Source: Merdimonas sp963929015 | GTDB taxonomy: Bacteria > Bacillota > Clostridia > Lachnospirales > Lachnospiraceae | Assembly (NCBI RefSeq): GCF_963929015.1 | Contig: NZ_CAWVHE010000017.1 | Span: 1-15,621, forward strand | Length of the DNA stretch: 15,621 nt | Direction: 5' to 3' | Part shown: positions 1 through 6,194 of the stretch, in pieces | How the letters are laid out: the number at the start of each line of letters is the position of its first letter | Numbering within the stretch: position 1 is the first letter of the stretch | Notes under the pieces: model-generated | Databases searched by the model: none | What the model was told of the DNA's origin: nothing | What the model saw: the letters and a program-made list of their open reading frames with translations, nothing else | Translations under genes and position numbers: made by a program

Positions 1-555
1 ATGATCGTAGCTTCTGTAGTTGGATCTTTCGTAATGGCTGACATCGTAACCAAGTTCGACCGTAAGAAAGTTCGTTACGCGCTGTTCATAGGTCTCTTTA
101 TCCTGGCTACTGTAATCCTGATGAAGGTTATGGCCATCGGACCGTTCGGTACAGTTGGTACAGAGCTTGGACTTCGCGGCGTGAAACTCGTGATCGCTGT
201 TGTCGGCAACTTTGTATTCGGCGCTCTGATGAGTATCGGTGTAGGTCTTTACGCTCCTTGTATGGCTATGGTTCTTGCACTTGGTATGGATGCCGGATGT
301 GCATTCCCGGCTATGATGGGATCCTGTGCATACCTGATGGCATTTGGTAATGGCCCGAAATTCATCGCTCAGGGAAGATACGACATGGTTGCTTGCTGGA
401 CACAGGCAATCTTCGGAGCAATCGGTGTTTACTGTGCATACGCTTTCGTTTCCAGCTTACCGCTGGAGACCCTTACAAAGGTTATCGCAGTCATCGTTTA
501 CATCACCGCTTTCCTGTATCTGCACGATGCGATCAAGAAAGGGTCTGCTGCTTAA
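1..555 (+). CDS. TauE/SafE-family membrane permease, 3' part
   Basis: The visible 184 residues are a very hydrophobic protein with about five membrane segments. A Gly-rich membrane stretch around residues 73-90, followed by a conserved small-residue helix and the sequence GNGPKFIAQGRYD, resembles the second half of TauE/SafE (DUF81) anion or sulfite exporters. Members of that family usually have about 250-270 residues. The ATG at base 1 is therefore probably internal or an artefact of the window edge, and the gene likely starts upstream. Codon choice looks similar to prdA and prdF, which hints at good expression. The stop (TAA, 553-555) lies 36 bases before a strong terminator, so this is the last gene of its transcript. 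The substrate cannot be told from sequence; sulfite, sulfonate or another small organic anion are family possibilities. The family call is moderately sure, the function is not. Confidence 0.6.
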   Translation: MIVASVVGSFVMADIVTKFDRKKVRYALFIGLFILATVILMKVMAIGPFGTVGTELGLRGVKLVIAVVGNFVFGALMSIGVGLYAPCMAMVLALGMDAGCAFPAMMGSCAYLMAFGNGPKFIAQGRYDMVACWTQAIFGAIGVYCAYAFVSSLPLETLTKVIAVIVYITAFLYLHDAIKKGSAA

Positions 556-591
556 TCCTACAGCACACATAATAAAATACAGAAATGAATC

Positions 592-628
592 AAGGGAGTT
601 CGTATGATACGAACTCCCTTACTTTTTC
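592..628 (+). terminator. Intrinsic terminator after the TauE/SafE gene
   Basis: A perfect 13-bp stem (592-604 with 608-620, 3-base loop) is followed by ACTTTTTCCC. The right arm overlaps the stop codon of the convergent ycxB-like gene (TAA at 619-621 on the - strand), so it may also stop the opposing transcript, although the T-tract on that side is poor. Confidence 0.8.
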
Positions 629-1290
629 CCTTTTTGATTCCGGTCCCGTTCACGTGCTTCCATCTGCAGGTAGGTGATCCGGTTCTTCGTCTGTGTCAGG
701 AAATCCTTCCACCGGTTCACAAGCCCCAGCGGCTTCCACCGGTAATCCGCTCCGCTCTTATCCAGCAGGAACTCCCGGAAGTCTTCTGCGCTTCCTTCCT
801 CAAAACGGTCTTTTGGCAGAATCAGAAGATCGTCTTCATTCATCCCCACATAAAAGGTCTTCTCGTCTTCCCAGACCCTGTACACAGCCTTGTAGAATCC
901 CATATTCTCTTCCTGTCCGTCCCTGACTGCCCGGATGCCGGCGTTTCCGAAATAATAGGTGATCTCTTCGTTTTCTTTGACCTCCGGATTATTTCTCATC
1001 ATGGAAAGCGTCAGGTACTGGCGGAACAGCCCGGTCAGGATCAGCAGGGCGCCTACCCCGTAGCTGACGATCACTCCCGGCATCGCCAGGTTTTCCACCA
1101 GCGTCGGAACCAGCGCCAGAAGGATTCCTGTAACCACCAGATTAAACGTGACCCTCGGATGGCTGACACGGTTCTGGAATTTGATAAATGTCATCATCAG
1201 CGCCGTATCTCTTCGCACATGCACCCGGTAATAATTCTCTGCGCGGATCCGCCGTTTCCTGTATTTGTTGATTGTCCATCTGCCTCTCAT
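619..1290 (-). CDS. YcxB-family membrane protein
   Basis: This 223-residue protein has a basic N-terminus, two adjacent membrane segments at about residues 48-65 and 73-90, and a soluble C-terminal domain (about 105-180). The C-terminal domain has the YcxB-like pattern: a hydrophobic strand, then FYKAVYRVWEDEKTFYVGMN, then a 'LILPKDRF' turn near the end. YcxB-like proteins are small bacterial membrane proteins of unknown function. The start chosen is ATG at 1288-1290. A GGAGG lies only 3 bases before it, which is short, so a slightly different start is possible. The gene is monocistronic, convergent with the upstream permease and separated from the prd operon by the small RNA region. The long open frame on the opposite strand is a shadow. 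Confidence 0.65.
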   Translation of the reverse strand: MRGRWTINKYRKRRIRAENYYRVHVRRDTALMMTFIKFQNRVSHPRVTFNLVVTGILLALVPTLVENLAMPGVIVSYGVGALLILTGLFRQYLTLSMMRNNPEVKENEEITYYFGNAGIRAVRDGQEENMGFYKAVYRVWEDEKTFYVGMNEDDLLILPKDRFEEGSAEDFREFLLDKSGADYRWKPLGLVNRWKDFLTQTKNRITYLQMEARERDRNQKGKK

Positions 1291-1346
1291 TATCCTCCGT
1301 CTCTAGTATTGCACCTTTCGCAGATCTGCCGGTGCATATCATGGTT

Positions 1347-1352
1347 ATTGTA
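1347..1352 (-). promoter_or_regulatory. Possible extended -10 box for the YcxB-like gene
   Basis: Read on the - strand, TGGTACAAT contains a TACAAT -10 hexamer with an upstream TGN extension, about 60 bases before the start codon. No good -35 hexamer is seen, so this is a weak call. Confidence 0.3.
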
Positions 1353-1517
1353 CCATATCTTCCTCTTTTTTCCTACTATTAATTCAAAAACTGCCCTTGT
1401 ATACGTTACTGCGTTAAACTGCTACCAGTCCGCTTCGTTAAAGTGTACAGATTTTTGCATAAATATGTAATTTTACTACCCAATATATACAAAATTATTT
1501 TTTCTCCACGCATCGCC

Positions 1518-1547
1518 TTGACAGTAAAAAAAACGGGTGGGTATATT
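1518..1547 (+). promoter_or_regulatory. Consensus sigma-A promoter of the small RNA
   Basis: A perfect -35 TTGACA (1518-1523) and a -10 TATATT (1542-1547) are 18 bases apart. The expected start is about 1554, exactly at the first base of a 9-bp hairpin that opens the RNA. No coding frame with a ribosome binding site follows, so this drives a non-coding RNA. Confidence 0.75.
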
Positions 1548-1553
1548 TATACC

Positions 1554-1794
1554 ATCTTAAACAGCACACCCGTTTAAGATATGATTTCGGTTGTATTTGC
1601 AGTTTAGCCTGAGCCGATCATTTCCCCCAAAAGTGATCCTGCAAGGGTAAACTCCAATTGATATATACATCTCTTAATCCAAGAGAAGCATTCCCCAGCT
1701 TTGTATATGAAACAAAACTGCAATGCAACGAGGAAAACCTCTCAATGACATACCAAAAAGAAAGGGCACGACATTTCGGATGTCGTGCCTTTTC
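1554..1794 (+). ncRNA. ssrS: Structured small RNA, probably 6S RNA
   Basis: A transcript of about 240 bases is framed by a consensus promoter and a strong terminator. In order it contains: a 9-bp hairpin (1554-1562 with 1572-1580); a long closing helix of TTGCAGTTT (1597-1605) with AAACTGCAA (1715-1723), extended by TTGTA/TGCAA around one bulged base; the motif GCCTGAGCCGATC (1607-1619); a small hairpin GATCA/TGATC inside the 5' bubble; and an apical arm (ATATACA with TGTATAT, inner hairpin TCTCTT/AAGAGA). CCTGAGCCGAT closely matches the CCUGAGCCGAUA segment of E. coli 6S RNA, and AAAACTGC occurs on the 3' side as in that RNA. The closing stem, 5' bubble hairpin and apical arm also match its architecture. 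6S RNA binds RNA polymerase holoenzyme as a mimic of an open promoter. The match is from memory, not a covariance search. A different structured RNA of this size is the alternative. Confidence 0.55.
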
Positions 1795-1795
1795 T
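1764..1795. terminator. Bidirectional terminator between the small RNA and prdE
   Basis: A 10-bp GC-rich stem (1765-1774 with 1780-1789, loop TTCGG) has TTTTCTTT on the + side and, read on the - strand, TTTCTTTTT beyond the other arm. It can end both the 240-base RNA (+) and the prd operon (-). The prdE stop is about 20 bases away. Confidence 0.85.
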
Positions 1796-1811
1796 TTATC
1801 TGATCTGTGAT

Positions 1812-2294
1812 CTACTGATTTCTCTTCTGTTCCATCTGGCGCATCTTCAGCTTCAGAAGGGCTTTTGCCTTCAGGCAGTCCAGTTCTACCATGTTATTTT
1901 CTCCTACGACATTGGTCTCTGTACCGTCCTCGCTCTTGTTGATGTCGATGATGCCGTCCAGATAATCGTTGACTACCACAAACTGTGCCACCGTACCGCT
2001 GAAATTCAGGCCTGTCACCGGAATCCCGCGGATCCCCAGCTGTTCGCAGGTATTTGTGTAATCCACGTCGCTGTTGCCCCATCCGTCAGAGGAAAGGATC
2101 ACACCGTCCGCACGCATAGCTTCTGCCCATACGGCGGTTCTGGTGCCCACCAGCAGCTTATCTTTATTATCATCCGGCGTTCCCACAATGATAATACCCA
2201 TCAGGTCCAGGTCCGTATCAGCAGCCACTACTTCCAGCAGCGGATCCCGGAAATGATGCAATGTCGTTTCTTTTGTCGATGGTCCAATACCCAT
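1812..2294 (-). CDS. prdE: PrdE, D-proline reductase-associated, PrdA C-terminal paralogue
   Basis: This 160-residue protein is similar throughout to the C-terminal, pyruvoyl-bearing part of PrdA. Its start MGIGPSTKETTLHHFRDPLL aligns with TCIGPASKEMSRHYWREPLV of PrdA residues 416-435, and the later blocks DGWGNSDVDY, IRGIPVTGL and DINKSE line up with GFGNNHIDF, MRGVPVVGM and DNNKSE. The Cys that becomes the pyruvoyl group in PrdA is Gly2 here, so no such cofactor is expected. The start ATG (2292-2294) has a perfect GGAGGTG at 2300-2306 that abuts the prdD stop, so the two genes are probably translationally coupled. It is the last gene of the prd operon and is followed by a terminator. The role in the reductase is not established; family knowledge only places it in prd operons. 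Confidence 0.85.
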   Translation of the reverse strand: MGIGPSTKETTLHHFRDPLLEVVAADTDLDLMGIIIVGTPDDNKDKLLVGTRTAVWAEAMRADGVILSSDGWGNSDVDYTNTCEQLGIRGIPVTGLNFSGTVAQFVVVNDYLDGIIDINKSEDGTETNVVGENNMVELDCLKAKALLKLKMRQMEQKRNQ

Positions 2295-2306
2295 ATCTTA
2301 CACCTC

Positions 2307-3074
2307 CTACTGCATAGAGCGGATAATACCGTCTCTGTACTCATTCGGAGTGATCAGGATCGGCATATTGCCCATATCTATGATTGAACGTCCTCCTTCA
2401 ACACCAGACGGCTCATTTGAGAACAGGTGGGTGTCATACATCGCACCCTGTCCGGCCACCTGTCTTACAATCAGGACACGTTTCTTTCCAGGTCTTACGA
2501 TATCATGATATTCATGACGCTCCGTACATTTTTCGCCTTTGAACTTCTTCAGTTTCTCACGGTAGGTCTGGATAAACTCATCGCAGACGCGGTGTGCCGC
2601 TGTGGGACCCGGCCGTTCCTGTCCCATACCCGCCGCCAGTGTCACGTCAAAGGAAATGATATAATCATTGTCCCCCGGTGTTCCCGCGCGGTTCAGATAC
2701 AGCTGATCCTTCAGATTTCCTTCAGAGGAGCCAAATTCATGGCACTGTTTTCCGTTTACGTCCACGCCTGTCAGCATGACGTACACGCCTGTGATCGTAT
2801 GTGTGATGCCCTCGCCCAGTTTTCCCAGCACCTTTGTGGAGATCGGGATGATATCCATGATGGTATTGGTCCACCGGTCATGGTCGCCTGGTTTAATGAT
2901 CTGAATATCGATCTTTTCAATATGTTCTTCTTTGGCAACAAGCTCATCCAGCATTTCTTTGCTGACTGTCATATGTCCGTCCACGGTAATATCATTATGC
3001 TCGCCAAATTCCACATCTGTCATATGGAAAGCCTTGATCACGAGACGTCTCAAATCGATTTCTTTTTCTGCCAA
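2307..3074 (-). CDS. prdD: PrdD, D-proline reductase-associated, PrdA N-terminal paralogue
   Basis: About 255 residues, similar to the middle of PrdA (residues about 170-416). Shared blocks are LRRLVIKAFHMTDVEFG / VRSLTRKHFNITEVKRG, HEFGSSEGNL / GEFGSSEGYL, RPGPTAAHRVCD / RRGPMAAHTAFD, VRPGKKRVLIVRQVAGQGAM / VRRPGKKKVVIVKEIMGQGAM, and the C-terminal DGIIRSMQ / DGCIHALT. PrdD stops exactly where PrdA carries its cleavage-site Cys. The frame is open back to a GTG at 3083, but that GTG is part of the AGGAGGTG ribosome binding site. TTG at 3072-3074, 8 bases further on, is therefore the better start (protein begins MAEKEIDLRR). The 12-base gap to prdE holds the prdE ribosome binding site. The function is unknown; a structural or assembly partner of the reductase is a guess. 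Confidence 0.85.
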   Translation of the reverse strand: MAEKEIDLRRLVIKAFHMTDVEFGEHNDITVDGHMTVSKEMLDELVAKEEHIEKIDIQIIKPGDHDRWTNTIMDIIPISTKVLGKLGEGITHTITGVYVMLTGVDVNGKQCHEFGSSEGNLKDQLYLNRAGTPGDNDYIISFDVTLAAGMGQERPGPTAAHRVCDEFIQTYREKLKKFKGEKCTERHEYHDIVRPGKKRVLIVRQVAGQGAMYDTHLFSNEPSGVEGGRSIIDMGNMPILITPNEYRDGIIRSMQ

Positions 3075-3096
3075 ATCGTTCACCTCCTGCTTTTAT

Positions 3097-3128
3097 AAAA
3101 GAAGGGCAGATGAAGATCATCTGCCCTT
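3097..3128 (-). terminator. Terminator-like hairpin between prdB and prdD
   Basis: A perfect 12-bp stem (3102-3113 with 3117-3128, 3-base loop) is followed on the - strand by CTTTTA. It lies in the 58-base gap after prdB. It may partly terminate transcription or protect the 3' end of the upstream message, which would give less prdDE than prdCAB. Confidence 0.65.
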
Positions 3129-3141
3129 TCCAAACATTTCC

Positions 3142-3867
3142 TTAGATCTTAGCTACATACTCATACGGCAGCGGTACGATAGTTCCAGGAGTCTGGATCT
3201 TGATCAGCTGCTCAAGAGTTGCTTTTACGATCTGTGTCTGCTGTTCAACATTGTGCGGTCCACCAGCGTTAGCTCCCATAGGAACCAGCGGAGCAACTGC
3301 ACGAGGAGTACCGGTCTGACGAACAACCGGAGGAAGAGCTGCAATGATAATAGTAGGAATTCCAGCTTCTTCAATCGCTCTCTGCACCAATACTGCAGAG
3401 CGGTGGCAGGTTCCTCAGCCAGCGGTGAGGATGACTGCGTCTACGTCCTCTTCTTTGAACATCTGTGCGATAGCCGGTCCAGTTTCACCTTTGAATTTCT
3501 CCTGGTTTCCGCCACCGCCCATGAATCCGGCGTGTACCGGTGCGCAGGCTCTGATGAAGCCTTCTGCAGCCAGCTCATGGATTCTGTCGATCGGGAACAT
3601 ACAGTTGATGTCTTTGTTAACATCACTGTTATCATATCCGCCGTGGGATACCATCAGTTCACTTGATGGTGTGGTGTTTTCAATTTTTCTCCAGGTGAAG
3701 TCACCAGCAAGATTGAATCTTTCCTGGGATTTCTTATGAACACCTGCTGCTGTCGCAAGAGCGATAGACATGTCTTTCAGCTCTTTTGTTACAGGAGTCC
3801 ATACTGCCGGCGGAGTAATAGGTACGAAGATTTCTGATTGTAAACCTTTAACAACCGTTAAACTCAT
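3142..3867 (-). CDS. prdB: PrdB, D-proline reductase selenoprotein subunit (Sec at UGA)
   Basis: Two open frames in the same register, 3418-3867 and 3142-3414, are joined through an in-frame TGA at 3415-3417. Read through as selenocysteine this gives 241 residues, the usual PrdB length, with Sec at 151 in the motif AGUGTCHRSA. In this enzyme family the selenol is the nucleophile that attacks C-alpha of D-proline, bound through the pyruvoyl group of PrdA, opening the ring to 5-aminovalerate. PrdB is related to the GrdB-type selenoprotein of glycine reductase. A SECIS-like hairpin begins 12 bases after the UGA. The start ATG (3865-3867) has AAGGAGGT 7 bases upstream, inside the end of the preceding 98-residue gene (2-base gap). 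A gene finder that treats UGA as stop would report two fragments, the second with a false TTG start at 3390. This is not a pseudogene. Confidence 0.96.
3376..3402 (-). promoter_or_regulatory. Bacterial SECIS hairpin of prdB
   Basis: Downstream of the UGA, CGCTCTGCA (3402-3394) pairs with TGCAGAG..CG (3386-3376) with a 2-base bulge. The 7-base loop GTATTGG starts with GU, as in SelB-binding SECIS loops. The 12-base spacing from the UGA is in the functional range. The element lies inside the coding sequence and should recruit SelB with Sec-tRNA. Confidence 0.75.
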
Positions 3868-3869
3868 TT

Positions 3870-4166
3870 TTAGACCTCCTTATTATCCAAACGAGTGCGC
3901 ATTTCTTCTTGTTTGCGCCGTTCTTTTTCGATATTGCTGACATATTTCTCATTTATTTCCGGTCCAAGCTGCTCCGGAAAGCTCATGTTCCATCCGATCT
4001 CCTGGCCTACTTTCGGCTCTGTGTCACAGATGAACATCCGCTTCGGCGCTTTGAAGAACCCCAGGCGTCCTTTCAGGTCGACGCTGATACTGCAGTCGTC
4101 AACATCTACTACAACGCCTTCCATATAAATGATCTTGTCACCATAATGCAATCGTTCGTTATTCAT
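3870..4166 (-). CDS. Small conserved protein of the prd operon (CBO2463/CBO2479-like)
   Basis: This 98-residue soluble protein lies between prdA and prdB. The N-terminal half is predicted beta-rich (YGDKIIYMEGVVVDVDDCSISVDLKGRLGFFKAPKRMFICD), like a small barrel, followed by the W-containing segment IGWNMSFPEQLGPEINEKYV and a charged C-terminal helix. I recall small proteins described as having a CBO2463/CBO2479 domain in D-proline reductase clusters, and this fits in size and position. It has a GAAGG ribosome binding site 8 bases before ATG 4164-4166. Its last codons form the prdB ribosome binding site, so prdB translation is likely coupled to it. No Cys pair or cofactor motif is seen. A role in assembly, maturation or electron transfer is speculation. 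Confidence 0.75.
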   Translation of the reverse strand: MNNERLHYGDKIIYMEGVVVDVDDCSISVDLKGRLGFFKAPKRMFICDTEPKVGQEIGWNMSFPEQLGPEINEKYVSNIEKERRKQEEMRTRLDNKEV

Positions 4167-4182
4167 GTAACTGCCTTCTTAA

Positions 4183-6039
4183 TTAGTCGTATTTTTCCTT
4201 ACGCTTCTGGCTCATCGGCAGAGACTGCTCGTTCTCAACAAGCTCAACCTTCTTGCCGTAAGCAGCTTCGATCAGCTCTACGTTGGTAGATTTTACGTTC
4301 GGATTCCACTTCTTCTCAGCAGCCTTTACTTCTTCTCCAGCCATAGCTGTCTTCAGCATAGCCAGTGCACGGATCGCATCCTCTTCGCAAAGGGTGTTGC
4401 AGCCAAGAACCTCGTTCTCGATACCGGACTCGGACTTGTTGTTGTCAACCATGTAGGTCATGTACTTGTTACCAACAACCAGCGCGCCCTGTACTGCACA
4501 GTAGGACATACCTACTACCGGAACTCCTCTCATACCGATCTGCTCGATATGGCTTGCGAAGTCGATGTGGTTGTTTCCGAAACCTTCTGTTGTAACGAAA
4601 GCTCCGTCTACGTCCATCATCTCTACAGTGTGTCCGACACGTTTGGATACATAGAATTTCTCAGCGTTGATCTGCGGGCTTCCTACGAATACAACGCCGC
4701 AAAGGTCAACTTCCGGATCATGCAGAGCTTCCAGAACCAGAGGCTCTCTCCAGTAATGTCTGGACATTTCCTTGGAAGCAGGTCCGATACAGGTCAGAGC
4801 ATGGATACATCCATCCAGAACCTCCAGCGGAGATACGCATACCGGAACATTTCCTAAGTCTACGTTTGCTCTTGCGCCAAGGATTCCTACAGGCTCTACA
4901 GGAAGGATGAAGTTATCATGCATAGCTCCCTGTCCCATGATCTCCTTAACGATAACAACTTTCTTCTTGCCAGGACGACGAACCTGTTTCAGTTCCTCTG
5001 TATCAACTACCAGGCTCTCATCCAGTTCTTTCATCACTTCACGGATCTCCTGAGTGATCACATCAAAAGCGGTGTGGGCAGCCATAGGTCCACGACGCTC
5101 CATGTTGGTCTTCTCCTGGATCACGATGTTACCTTTGATAAAGATCTCGCCTTTATCCGGGCAGCTCGGACGGTTCCACATAATGTTCTCATCCAGGTAT
5201 CCTTCGGAAGAACCGAACTCACCGATCTGAACTCCATCCTCGTCTGTACCGGTCAGCATCATTACAACGCCGTCCAGAACTCTTGTTACACCTGTACCAA
5301 GGTCAGCGTCGCCTTCTTTTGTAGCGATCGGCTGAACGTCCATGATGGTCTCAGAATAGGTGTGATAGTTCTCAGGAGTGATGATCTCCAGGTGGAAATC
5401 TTTAACCAGTTCCTGATTGTCGATAACTTCCTGCTCAATGCCTTCACGGATGTAAAGAGTAGTTCCCTCGATCTTGGTCTCAGGTCCTCTCTTAACTTCT
5501 GTGATGTTGAAGTGCTTTCTTGTCAGGCTTCTTACGACTTTCTCCTCGCCAGCTTCTGCTGCCGGTGCTGCTGCGCCTGCTGCAACTTCAGCGCCAGCCG
5601 GTACCGGAACTGCTGCTGCGCCGCCTGCTCCAAGTGCTCCAACCGGGATCTCAAGGTCGATATCCTTTCCTTCTCCGATGTGGATCTTAAGAACTCCGCC
5701 TGCTGCCGGTGCTGCCGGTGCAACCGGTGCCGGTGCTGCAGGAGCCTCCGGAGCTGCTTCCTCTTCTTCCTCTGCCGGTGCGCTCGGTGCTTTTACTCCG
5801 TCCAGTACATCTGCTGTTAACGGGCAAAGAGAATCACAAGTTTTTGTAAGCTTTGCTCCCAAAACTTCTTCGATGGTAAGGCATCCATCGAGGCTTAATA
5901 ATCCTGAATCTACCAAATCATCAAAGATCGCCGGATCTTCCAGATTCGCAGGTTCAATTGTGATGCCAGCTTCGGCTCTGCAGCAAAGAACCGCAGGATC
6001 ATGTGCATGAGCTTTCGCTGTTTCAGCTGTGATTGACAT
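4183..6039 (-). CDS. prdA: PrdA, D-proline reductase proprotein (pyruvoyl)
   Basis: The 618-residue proprotein matches the family length of about 620-630. An N-terminal domain (1-83) is followed by a long Ala/Pro/Gly-rich, acidic linker (about 84-168). Next come a domain shared with PrdD (about 170-416) and a C-terminal domain shared with PrdE (about 417-565). PrdA is known to self-cleave at a Cys to give a large subunit and a small subunit whose new N-terminus is a pyruvoyl group that binds D-proline as a Schiff base. In C. sticklandii this is Cys421. Here Cys417 in HALTCIGPASKE sits at the matching place, so products of about 416 and 202 residues are expected. The start ATG (6037-6039) has AAGGAGGG 8 bases upstream. 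The 155-base gap to prdC is GC-rich with weak hairpins and no clear promoter or terminator. Confidence 0.96.
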   Translation of the reverse strand: MSITAETAKAHAHDPAVLCCRAEAGITIEPANLEDPAIFDDLVDSGLLSLDGCLTIEEVLGAKLTKTCDSLCPLTADVLDGVKAPSAPAEEEEEAAPEAPAAPAPVAPAAPAAGGVLKIHIGEGKDIDLEIPVGALGAGGAAAVPVPAGAEVAAGAAAPAAEAGEEKVVRSLTRKHFNITEVKRGPETKIEGTTLYIREGIEQEVIDNQELVKDFHLEIITPENYHTYSETIMDVQPIATKEGDADLGTGVTRVLDGVVMMLTGTDEDGVQIGEFGSSEGYLDENIMWNRPSCPDKGEIFIKGNIVIQEKTNMERRGPMAAHTAFDVITQEIREVMKELDESLVVDTEELKQVRRPGKKKVVIVKEIMGQGAMHDNFILPVEPVGILGARANVDLGNVPVCVSPLEVLDGCIHALTCIGPASKEMSRHYWREPLVLEALHDPEVDLCGVVFVGSPQINAEKFYVSKRVGHTVEMMDVDGAFVTTEGFGNNHIDFASHIEQIGMRGVPVVGMSYCAVQGALVVGNKYMTYMVDNNKSESGIENEVLGCNTLCEEDAIRALAMLKTAMAGEEVKAAEKKWNPNVKSTNVELIEAAYGKKVELVENEQSLPMSQKRKEKYD

Positions 6040-6194
6040 ATTGTTTTCCCTCCTTGTTAGGTTTGCTTAAGTCCACCCTTCCGGGCTTTGTTTGTATATA
6101 ACAGCCGCAGGACCGCCGGGGAGTCCTCTCTTTCTCCCTGGACAAAAGAATCGGGGGCCTTTCATCCTGGCTGCCCGCGACAGCAATACCGATA

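Noticed and set aside
604..1470. Long open frame of 288 codons on the + strand
   Set aside because: It lies opposite the YcxB-like gene, starts within the terminator stem, has no ribosome binding site and reads as low-quality His/Pro/Gln-rich sequence.
1500..1794. Riboswitch (TPP, cobalamin, SAM or c-di-AMP type)
   Set aside because: None of the core motifs of these classes is present, and the RNA ends in a terminator with no downstream gene on that strand.
3415..3867. prdB as a frameshifted or nonsense pseudogene
   Set aside because: The UGA falls at the known Sec site, both halves are intact and in frame, a SECIS-like hairpin follows and tRNA-Sec is nearby.
4918..5820. Open frame of 300 codons opposite prdA
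   Set aside because: It is Cys/Arg/Ser-rich shadow sequence over the Ala/Pro linker of PrdA.
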